From positions 1-64,000 of the forward strand of contig NZ_CAJVAS010000030.1 in assembly GCF_910593845.1 (NCBI RefSeq): a stretch of DNA of 64,000 nucleotides, given 5' to 3'. The notes below the pieces were generated by a model. The model was not told the DNA's origin, ran no database searches, and saw nothing but the letters and a program-made list of their open reading frames with translations. Positions within the stretch are counted from its first letter, which is position 1, and every line of letters begins with the position of its first letter. The DNA comes from Paenibacillus solanacearum. Its GTDB lineage: Bacteria > Bacillota > Bacilli > Paenibacillales > NBRC-103111. This document shows positions 23,492-31,249 of the stretch, one piece after another. Both the position numbers and the translations under genes were made by a program.

Positions 23492-23995
23492 ATGACTGAA
23501 GATCCTCTGCACCTGCAGTACCGCTTGATTCCGATGACCGAGGCCCATGCCCCGCTCATCTGCGGCTGGCGCTACCCGGCTCCCTACGATCTGTACAACT
23601 GGAACGACTGGGACCGCATGCAGTCAAGAGGCGAGGAGTTCGCCGACCCCTACATTCGTCAGACGCAGTATCGCGCCGTGATCGACGAGGCGGGCGAGCT
23701 GTACGGCTTCGCGCAGCTGTTCCCCCTGGCCGGCGTAACGCGGCTCGGACTCGGCATGCGGCCCGAGCTGTGCGGAGCAGGACGCGGTGAACCGTTCGTC
23801 CGCGCCATTGCCGAAGAAGCCCGCCGGCTTCAGCCGGAGCACGAGATCGATCTGGAGGTGCTCGTCTGGAACAAACGAGCCATCCGCGTCTACGAGAAAG
23901 CCGGCTTCGCCATGACGGACACGTATGAGCGCATGACCCCGACCGGGATGGCTGCATTCCACTGCATGGTGTGGAAGGACAAGCCGGAACGATAA
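23492..23995 (+). CDS. GNAT-family N-acetyltransferase
   Basis: 167 residues. The fold is indicated by the acetyl-CoA loop region GLGMRPELCGAGRGEPFVRAI (residues 88-108) and the C-terminal WNKRAIRVYEKAGF motif (about 130-143) typical of RimI/RimJ-like enzymes. The acetyl acceptor cannot be predicted. Start ATG follows TAGGAGG at good spacing. It is divergent from the sulfurtransferase gene. The 290 nt beyond it hold no recognisable gene or strong terminator. Confidence 0.85.
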   Translation: MTEDPLHLQYRLIPMTEAHAPLICGWRYPAPYDLYNWNDWDRMQSRGEEFADPYIRQTQYRAVIDEAGELYGFAQLFPLAGVTRLGLGMRPELCGAGRGEPFVRAIAEEARRLQPEHEIDLEVLVWNKRAIRVYEKAGFAMTDTYERMTPTGMAAFHCMVWKDKPER

Positions 23996-24285
23996 ACGGA
24001 ATAACGCAGTACGTCGCTCGGAAGAGGACGAACAGCGAAACGATGAGCCGCCCAGCCGGAGAAGCGCATACGAAGGGCACGTTCGGGTGCAAACGTGTGG
24101 AGACGCAAGCCGCAGGACGCTAGGATTGGCGGCTTTACGATTGAAATGGACAAGCACGGCAAACAGGAGCGATTCCTTGCCTCGCTCCCCGTGTTATCCA
24201 AGATGGTTCCAGTACTGCAAGTATGAATACGCGCTGGAATGGTTCTGAACGCCGGGACGCACCGCATTGCGCGCCGTCTGTCCCC

Positions 24286-24609
24286 TTATCCCGCCCTGCT
24301 GCCGGCTTCCATCGCCCTGTCGAACCGTTCGGCGCAGGCGAAATCGAGCAAGGTTAATCCGCCCGCATTCCATGAAGTGAGCCGCAGCGTCACCATCCGG
24401 TAGTCGATGGCGATCATCGGGTGATGGTTCAGCTCCTCCGCCACAGCGGCCACTTGATTTACAAAATTGATACTGGCCGCAAACGAAGGGAAGCGATACT
24501 TTTTCACGATCCACTTTCCCTCTTCCAGCGTCCAGCCCTGTTTACCGGCAAGCAGGGTATCGACCTCGCCTTGCGCCAGCCGCGTCATCCGGCCGCCGTC
24601 GTTGCCCAT
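24286..24609 (-). CDS. 4a-hydroxytetrahydrobiopterin dehydratase (PCD/DCoH family)
   Basis: About 107 residues, the usual size. The active-site pattern is present: E-E-L-N-H-H-P, then Y six residues on, W nine residues later (LTSWNAGGLT) and D eight residues after that. The family motif permits H or W at the third position; here it is W. PCD recycles pterin cofactor after aromatic amino-acid hydroxylation, or acts in molybdopterin or other pterin use. No phenylalanine hydroxylase is nearby. The start at 24609 is preferred because GAGGATGA lies just upstream, and the ATG at 24618 overlaps that site. It follows the small unknown gene by 16 nt and is probably in its operon. Confidence 0.82.
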   Translation of the reverse strand: MGNDGGRMTRLAQGEVDTLLAGKQGWTLEEGKWIVKKYRFPSFAASINFVNQVAAVAEELNHHPMIAIDYRMVTLRLTSWNAGGLTLLDFACAERFDRAMEAGSRAG

Positions 24610-24625
24610 CGTTGTCATCCTCGTC

Positions 24626-24919
24626 TTACACCAAATGAATCACGCGCGTCAGCGCATCGCTGTGATCGATGCGGATTAAATGCCGCTTCGCATCGTACGT
24701 GACCGTACAGCCTCCAATGCTCATGTGCGATTCCGTGCCGAGGCCGTAGAACAAATCGTCCGCAAGCGTCTTGATGCATTCGCACTGCTCCTCCGCTTCA
24801 AGCCCTCCCCACTCCTCAGCCGACATCTCGAGAAACTCGTGGCATCGTTCCACGCTTTGAAGCGCTTCCGTAAAATCGTCGATAATGTCGCTATACTCTC
24901 TCCCAAATTTAATGCCCAT
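24626..24919 (-). CDS. Small acidic protein of unknown function
   Basis: 97 residues, soluble, acidic, with three cysteines spread through it (VERCHEF, EEQCECIK). The N-terminal half looks helical (DDFTEALQSVERCHEFLEMSAEEW). The C-terminal half looks like beta strands (MSIGGCTVTYDAKRHLIRID). I do not recognise a family. ATG follows AAGGAAGG. It is the first gene of a probable two-gene operon with the pterin dehydratase. Confidence 0.7.
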   Translation of the reverse strand: MGIKFGREYSDIIDDFTEALQSVERCHEFLEMSAEEWGGLEAEEQCECIKTLADDLFYGLGTESHMSIGGCTVTYDAKRHLIRIDHSDALTRVIHLV

Positions 24920-25176
24920 GCCAATCCTTCCTTCCGCCGTTATACTTTGTTCGCGTGCCGTCCACCGGTGTGCCGTCGCTCATTTCAAGCCTTTTCATTC
25001 ACAGCGCCATGCCTCTGAAAAGCCTTTTGACTCATTGTACTCGGATTCCCTACCACCCGCAACTGCGGATATGGAAACAAAAAACATCTTTTTCTCCCTG
25101 ACAATCCCGCGCATTTGCATGTAAAATCTGGTACACTATAAGGATAGACAAAAAGTGCGGAGGACAAAACAAAGCG

Positions 25177-26772
25177 ATGTTGAAGCTGCAGATTCCGAAA
25201 AACCGAATGAAAGAACTGATCGGTCATCTGCGCAATGATTTCGAATTGGCGCAGCTGGAACGGGGCTGGGAGTACGTGCACAAAGGCCTCGTGACCGAGG
25301 CCGAGTTGAAGCATGGCGTAGAGGTGCACGCACTCGTTCGCGGCGCGAAAGCGTTCGAGGTGATTCTCGATCTGGATCAGTACGGCAAAAGCGAGTGCAG
25401 CTGCTCGGAAGGACCGAGCTGCGAGCATATGGCGGCGCTCGTGTTCTGGCTGTACGCTTCTTTCGCAAGGCCGGAACTGCTGCTGCAGCAGCTAAAGCAG
25501 GCGATCCGGGTCAAAAGCAGGCAGCAGCGACAATCCGGCGCGAAGGCGGCCGAGAAACGGCAGGACCGTCTGGACCCGCCGACCGCGGAGCAAATGCCGG
25601 GGCAGTGGCAGAAGTTTTTCGAGCAGCAGTTTTACGGCTTCTCCCTGTCGCAGCAGCACTCCATCGAGCTGTTCCATTCGGCCGCCAAGGAGAAGCTTAC
25701 GCCGTACGGGAACGAGTGGGAGCCGGCGCTGCGCACGCTCTACGCGCTGCAAATGCTGCTGTTCATCATGCGGAAAATCGAGCAGTTTTACCAGGAGATG
25801 CGCTCGTCGTATTTGTCCTATTATATTGAAACAGGCTGCAAAACGGTCGGGCGGCTATGTCAGGAGGAGCTGCTGCGGCTCGTTCCCGAGCTGGACGTCC
25901 GCAAGCTGACCCGGGATTACGCCGCGCAATGGAAAGAAACGCTGGCGATGATCGAAAGCATGGCGCTGTCCGGCAAAGAATCCCCGCTGTCCTGGCCAAC
26001 CGTATACCGCAGCGTATGGTGGCAAATGCAGGATCAGCCGAAGTGGCTGAAGGCGGAGCACGAACGGGTCAGACGGCTGCTGGAGACGCCGGATTTGATG
26101 CCGCGGCGCAGAGACGCGCTGGTCATGGCAGCGGCGCACTTTGCCGTAATCGAGGGCGACGATGAAGAAGCCCGAGCGCAGATGGAGCGGCTGACGAAGC
26201 GGGAGGCCAAAGATTTCTTCTTGTACCTGCACCACTGCTACGAGCGCGAAGCCTGGGACCGTATGCTGGCCTGGCTCCGCTGGCTGCTGCCCGTTGTACA
26301 GCGGGCGCAGCAGGAAGAGCTGCGGCAGTTTTGCCACTACTGGATGGAAGCGGTGCAGCAGCAGGACGACGACCGCGAATGGATCGAAGTGATGGTGGCG
26401 CTGCTGCCGCGGACTTATTCGTTCTATACCTCCTACCTGATGAAGACCAGCCGGTACAGGGCGTGGATCGACTTGCAGCTTGCCAGCCATATTTCGCCTC
26501 AAAATTTATATTCCGTCGATCTGCACACGGTCGAGAAGCATGACGCGACGCTGGTGCTGCCGCTGTATCATCAGGCCGTCGAGCGCACGATCGCGGAGAA
26601 GAACCGTACCGCTTATGCGGCGGCGGGACGGATGCTCAAGAAGCTGGAATCGCTGTACAAGAAGCTTCAGCGCCAGAAGGCGTGGGATGACTACATTTAC
26701 CGGCTGGCGACGAAGCATTCGCGGCTTCGCGCGCTGCAGGAGGAGCTGAAGAGAGGAAAGTGGGTGCCATGA
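25177..26772 (+). CDS. SWIM zinc-finger protein
   Basis: 531 residues. The SWIM motif CSCSEGPSCEH (CxC-x5-CxH) is at about residues 70-80 and should bind zinc and DNA or protein. The rest is helical and rich in charged residues and tryptophan, with no other recognisable domain. Start ATG follows GGAGG. It overlaps the following SNF2 helicase gene by 4 nt (ATGA), so translation is probably coupled. The pairing of a SWIM protein with an SNF2 helicase is also seen as ywqB-ywqA in B. subtilis. The two probably work together in nucleic-acid or nucleoprotein remodelling; the exact role is unknown. Confidence 0.88.
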   Translation: MLKLQIPKNRMKELIGHLRNDFELAQLERGWEYVHKGLVTEAELKHGVEVHALVRGAKAFEVILDLDQYGKSECSCSEGPSCEHMAALVFWLYASFARPELLLQQLKQAIRVKSRQQRQSGAKAAEKRQDRLDPPTAEQMPGQWQKFFEQQFYGFSLSQQHSIELFHSAAKEKLTPYGNEWEPALRTLYALQMLLFIMRKIEQFYQEMRSSYLSYYIETGCKTVGRLCQEELLRLVPELDVRKLTRDYAAQWKETLAMIESMALSGKESPLSWPTVYRSVWWQMQDQPKWLKAEHERVRRLLETPDLMPRRRDALVMAAAHFAVIEGDDEEARAQMERLTKREAKDFFLYLHHCYEREAWDRMLAWLRWLLPVVQRAQQEELRQFCHYWMEAVQQQDDDREWIEVMVALLPRTYSFYTSYLMKTSRYRAWIDLQLASHISPQNLYSVDLHTVEKHDATLVLPLYHQAVERTIAEKNRTAYAAAGRMLKKLESLYKKLQRQKAWDDYIYRLATKHSRLRALQEELKRGKWVP

Positions 26773-29693
26773 CGGATACGGTAACGATCCAGGTGAATGT
26801 GCGCTGGGCGCCGCAGGGCGGCCTCTTTGTGTGGGGAGCCCGCGGGAACGGCGGCATTTGCGACGCATCCGACTTGCGGGATTGGCTGTTCGCTTGGCAT
26901 GAGCCGTCGTTTTACGGCACATTCATCGACATCGTCGAATCGCTCAACATCGAAGGGCTGCTGCTGCCGGCGCTCGATGCGCTCGATTACTTGTGCGCCC
27001 CGGCGGCCGTACAGCATCAGCGGCTGGACTTCAGCCGCGAGCTGCGGGAGCTGATCGCGCTCGCGCCGCACGTGAAAGAAGCGCTGACGCAGGGCCGCTT
27101 CATGCCGGACTTCGCCAAGTGGAAGGCGGGCGAGCTCGGCTGGAAGCTGCAGCTGCCGGAGCATGCGGCCGCTTGGTCGGCTGCGCCGGTCGCGCAGCAG
27201 TGGCTCGATACGCTGATCCCGGCGTGGACCCACGCCGACGGCGTCATGCGCCAGAGCCTCGAGCAGCTCGAGCGCTCATTCCCGCTGCTGCAGCGGGGCC
27301 GGGACGCCGCCGATCTGTGGATGGACGAGGAAGATTGGCTGGTCTCGATCGGCTGGCAGTCGGACGGCACGCCGTTCCGCACGTGCCTGAAGCTCGAGGA
27401 GCCACAGCAGCCGGGCGGCGCTTGGCCCTTGCGCGTCGTGCTGCAGGACCGCGGCGACAAGGAGTCGCTGCACGAGGTGCTGCCCTCCGACGTCGGCGGC
27501 TGGTCCGCGGACGGGGCGGACGCCTGGCATGACGGGCCGGCGCCCGGCAGTGAAGCGCTGCCGGACGCGTGGCGCGAGCATCTCGGGCGCGCGGCGCGCG
27601 ACGCCGAGAAATGGCGGCGCATGCTGCCGTGGCTGGCCGAGGGCGAGACCGGGCTGCGCAACGAGCTGAGCGAGAGCGAGGCGTGGGACCTGCTCGCCAA
27701 GGGCAGCCTGCGCCTGATGGAGGCAGGCTACTCCGTATTTCTGCCCGCCTGGTGGGAGCGCATCCGCAAGTGGCGTCCGCGCCTGAAGGCGAAGATCAAG
27801 TCGTCCGTAGGCAGCGGGCCGCAGTCCATGTTCGGCCTGAACCAGCTCATGCAGTTCGATTGGAAGATCGCTCTTGGCGACATCGAATTGACCGAGGACG
27901 AATTCCGCGACCTGCTGGAGCAAAACCGGAAGCTCGTACAAATTCGCGGCCAATGGGTGCAGCTTGACCCCGTTCACTTGGCGCAGCTGCAGCAGGTCAT
28001 GAACCAGGTGCAGAAGAAGCAGGGCCTCTCGATGCGCGACGTACTGGAGCTGCACCTGCTCGGCTCCTCGGAGGGCGAGGAGGAACGTGACTTCCACCGC
28101 TCGCTGCAAATGGAAGTCGAACTGAACGAACAGCTGCAGCAGCTCGTCGATCAGCTCAATCATGCCCAGCGGCCGCCGATGATGGAGCCGCCCGATTCGT
28201 TCCGGGGCACGCTGCGCCCGTATCAGGTAGAGGGCATCTCCTGGCTCATGTTTTTGCGCAACTGCGGCTTTGGCGGCTGTCTCGCCGACGACATGGGTCT
28301 TGGGAAAACAATTCAGATGATTACGTATTTGCTGCTGCTGCGCGAACAGCGGCTGCAGGAGACCGGCCGCACCGAGGCCGCTTCAGGCGAAGCGCCCCCC
28401 TCCCTGCTCGTCTGCCCGACTTCCGTGCTGGGCAACTGGCAGAAGGAGTTGCAGCGCTTTGCGCCGGATCTGCGCGTCTACCTGCACTACGGCCCTTCGC
28501 GGGCCAAAGGAGACCGCTTCGCGGCGGCATGCAGCGGCTACGACCTTGTGCTCACAACCTATACGCTGTCGCATCTGGACGAGAGCGAACTCTCCTCTAT
28601 CGAGTGGGAAGCGATCTGTCTCGACGAAGCGCAAAATATTAAAAACGCCTACACGAAGCAAGCGGCTTCCATCCGCAAGCTCACCGGACAGCACCGAATC
28701 GCGCTGACCGGTACGCCGATCGAAAACCGGCTGACGGAGCTGTGGTCGATCTTCGATTTTCTCAATCCGGGGTATCTCGGCTCGCTGCGGGATTTCTCCC
28801 ATCGTTATGTCAGCGTGATCGAGCGCACCCAGGATCAGGAGCTGATCGCCAAGGTGCAGCGGCTGATTCGCCCGTTCCTGCTGCGGCGGGTGAAGAAAGA
28901 CCCGTCCATCCAGCTCGATCTTCCGGACAAGAACGAGTACAAAACATACGTGTCGCTAACCGCCGAGCAAGCGACCTTATACGAAAACTTCATTCGCGAC
29001 ATGTTCGAGCGGCTCGACAAGCTGTCGACGATGGAACGCCGCGGCCTCATCCTGACGGCGCTGACGCGGTTGAAACAAATATGCAACCATCCGTCGCTGC
29101 TCGGCAAAGACGCCGTAAACGCGCCATGGCAGCAGCGGTCCAATAAAGTCGAGCGCCTGCTTGAGATGGTGCAGGAGCTGCGCCAGGAAGGCGACAAATG
29201 CCTGATCTTTACCCAGTTCGTAGAAACCGGCCGTCTGCTTCAGCGCATATTCGAGGAAGAGCTAGGGGTCACGCCGCCGTTTCTCCACGGCGGCGTGTCG
29301 AAGCAGGACCGCGACCGGATGATCGACACCTTCCAGGACGAAGCGGCGGGCGGCGAGGCGCACTCGGGCATTTTCCTGCTGTCGCTCAAAGCGGGCGGCA
29401 CCGGTCTCAACCTGACGGCGGCGAATCACGTGTTCCACTTCGACCGCTGGTGGAACCCTGCCGTCGAGAACCAGGCGACGGACCGCGCGTTCCGGATCGG
29501 CCAGACGCGGCATGTGCAGGTGCACAAGTTCGTAACACTCGGCACGCTGGAGGAGCGGATCGACGAGATGATCGACAAAAAGCTCGGACTGAGCCAGCAA
29601 ATCGTCGGCACCGGCGAGCAGTGGATTACCGAGCTGTCGACGGAGGACTTGAAGGATCTGTTCGCCTTGCGCAGCGAGTGGGTCGAGGGATAG
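26769..29693 (+). CDS. SNF2-family DEAD/DEAH-like helicase
   Basis: About 974 residues, cytoplasmic ATP-dependent DNA translocase. The N-terminal 480 residues include a bacterial SNF2-associated region (about 320-450, GLNQLMQFDWKIALGDIELTEDEF split across this block). The ATPase core starts at about 480: motif I DDMGLGKTIQM, motif II LDEAQNIKN, motif III ALTGTPIENRLTELW. The C-terminal RecA lobe has CLIFTQF, KAGGTGLNLTAAN, HFDRWWNPAVENQATDR and the arginine-finger motif DRAFRIGQTR. All motifs look intact. ATG 26769 overlaps the SWIM gene stop. The local sequence is very high in G+C. Confidence 0.93.
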   Translation: MTDTVTIQVNVRWAPQGGLFVWGARGNGGICDASDLRDWLFAWHEPSFYGTFIDIVESLNIEGLLLPALDALDYLCAPAAVQHQRLDFSRELRELIALAPHVKEALTQGRFMPDFAKWKAGELGWKLQLPEHAAAWSAAPVAQQWLDTLIPAWTHADGVMRQSLEQLERSFPLLQRGRDAADLWMDEEDWLVSIGWQSDGTPFRTCLKLEEPQQPGGAWPLRVVLQDRGDKESLHEVLPSDVGGWSADGADAWHDGPAPGSEALPDAWREHLGRAARDAEKWRRMLPWLAEGETGLRNELSESEAWDLLAKGSLRLMEAGYSVFLPAWWERIRKWRPRLKAKIKSSVGSGPQSMFGLNQLMQFDWKIALGDIELTEDEFRDLLEQNRKLVQIRGQWVQLDPVHLAQLQQVMNQVQKKQGLSMRDVLELHLLGSSEGEEERDFHRSLQMEVELNEQLQQLVDQLNHAQRPPMMEPPDSFRGTLRPYQVEGISWLMFLRNCGFGGCLADDMGLGKTIQMITYLLLLREQRLQETGRTEAASGEAPPSLLVCPTSVLGNWQKELQRFAPDLRVYLHYGPSRAKGDRFAAACSGYDLVLTTYTLSHLDESELSSIEWEAICLDEAQNIKNAYTKQAASIRKLTGQHRIALTGTPIENRLTELWSIFDFLNPGYLGSLRDFSHRYVSVIERTQDQELIAKVQRLIRPFLLRRVKKDPSIQLDLPDKNEYKTYVSLTAEQATLYENFIRDMFERLDKLSTMERRGLILTALTRLKQICNHPSLLGKDAVNAPWQQRSNKVERLLEMVQELRQEGDKCLIFTQFVETGRLLQRIFEEELGVTPPFLHGGVSKQDRDRMIDTFQDEAAGGEAHSGIFLLSLKAGGTGLNLTAANHVFHFDRWWNPAVENQATDRAFRIGQTRHVQVHKFVTLGTLEERIDEMIDKKLGLSQQIVGTGEQWITELSTEDLKDLFALRSEWVEG

Positions 29694-29805
29694 CCTCACG
29701 GGTCGACCTTCGTCATCCGTTGCGGCGTGGCACGGCGGACACTCATACACCCGGGTAGCGGCTTCATCTCGCATTTGGTTGCGGGCGGGGCCGCTCTTTT
29801 CCGTG

Positions 29806-30996
29806 TCAAACGGTCAAATCCAGAAACAAGTAATGCTGCTCCCCGACCTGACAGGCGAACGTCTGCATCGAATGCGCGCTGTCCAGATCGGTGTACACTT
29901 GCGATAATATCCCTTGCCCATGCGACTTCATTTGCAGCATGTTCGGGATAAAGTACGGCCTCCATATCCAATTCGCTCCCTGAAAGCTCACATCTTTATC
30001 CCACAAGCCATTCTCCCAACGGGTATAGTTGGACGAAACCTGACATCCGTCTTCCCGGCAAATGTACATGCGGACAACATTGTCCGCAATGTTCTCCTTC
30101 AATCCCTCGATCAGCAGATCGGCGTCAGCCGCATGATAAATGAGTGCATCCCCCCGCACCAGCTCGTCCAAACGTTTCTTAATCGAGAACAGTTCACGAT
30201 GACGGGCCAGCTCCTTCTCCGTATATCGCGCGATTTCTTCCATAAGCATGCGCCGGAACGCGCCCGCTTCCTGAAACTCCGCCCGCGCCTCGGAAAACAA
30301 AAAGCCCTGCACGTAACGCGCCCCCGCTCTCATCGCGTGATACAAATCCTGCTTCGTTTCCACGCCCTCGACAAGCAGTGATGCCCCCATCTGGGAGGCT
30401 AAAATCGAGAACGAATCGAGCACCGCTTTATACCCTTTGTCCACGGCGCTGCGCTTCAGCAGCTTCAAGTCGATCTTCAAAATATGCGGCTTAATGGAAG
30501 CGATCCGGTCATAGTTGCTGTAGCCGCTGCCGACGTCGTCGATCGCGATCCGGCAGCCTTGCCTGCGGTATATATCGATGATCGCGGACAGCTGATCCAG
30601 CCTCCCCGTGAACTCCTCTTCCGTAATTTCGATGACAATACGCGAAGGATTGAGTCCGTTCTTCTCGATAAGCCGCAGCGTCGGCAGCTCCCCCGTCTCC
30701 TTGTATTTGCGGTATATCCATGAAGGCTTCAGGTTGATGAACAGCTGAGCGCCTTCTCCTCTCTCCATCAGCCGGGCCATCGCCATGTCCCGCAGCACGC
30801 GGTCGACCGCCAGATGCTCCTCGTCGCTGACGGCCGGGTCATGGAAGAAAGGCCCCAGGCTTTGCACGCTTCCGTCCACGATCCGCCGGCCGAGCGCCTC
30901 GTAAGCTACGATTTGCTGCGTTTGCAGCGACAATATCGGCTGAAAATACGGGGTCACTTCCTGTAACAGCCGTTCCAGCCCATCCCCCGTTTGCAT
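29806..30996 (-). CDS. EAL-domain c-di-GMP-binding/phosphodiesterase protein with YkuI-like C-terminus
   Basis: About 396 residues, no membrane segment. The EAL domain covers about 15-250 and keeps the key motifs: EALGR, INLKPSW, VIEITEEE, AIDDVGSGYS, LKIDLKLL, LVEGVET and QGFLF. The remaining 140 residues match in layout the PAS-like C-terminal domain of B. subtilis YkuI (RYTEKELARHRELFSIKKRLDEL start). EAL proteins cleave c-di-GMP or sense it; metal-binding residues look present, so activity is plausible. ATG 30996 follows GGGAGGGGG. It is near a PAS-GGDEF cyclase (36.2-37.5 kb) in the same window. Confidence 0.87.
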   Translation of the reverse strand: MQTGDGLERLLQEVTPYFQPILSLQTQQIVAYEALGRRIVDGSVQSLGPFFHDPAVSDEEHLAVDRVLRDMAMARLMERGEGAQLFINLKPSWIYRKYKETGELPTLRLIEKNGLNPSRIVIEITEEEFTGRLDQLSAIIDIYRRQGCRIAIDDVGSGYSNYDRIASIKPHILKIDLKLLKRSAVDKGYKAVLDSFSILASQMGASLLVEGVETKQDLYHAMRAGARYVQGFLFSEARAEFQEAGAFRRMLMEEIARYTEKELARHRELFSIKKRLDELVRGDALIYHAADADLLIEGLKENIADNVVRMYICREDGCQVSSNYTRWENGLWDKDVSFQGANWIWRPYFIPNMLQMKSHGQGILSQVYTDLDSAHSMQTFACQVGEQHYLFLDLTV

Positions 30997-31249
30997 CACT
31001 GATGCCCCCTCCCTATGAATAATCTTATAGCCCTTCGTTTGTGGAAGGTTTTCTCACATCATTGTTTATTGCTATTGTAAGCGAGCCGCTGCCCGGATGC
31101 AACGCTATTTTCAATCGGAATGCAGCGTATGGAAAGGAATTCGGCCGCCATTGTCGAATTATTCACGTTACATCTGCAGTCCGATACTGGCGATTGCAGT
31201 CGAAGCATAGACTCGCTATTCATTATAAGAACAGGCAGGTTCCGATCCC

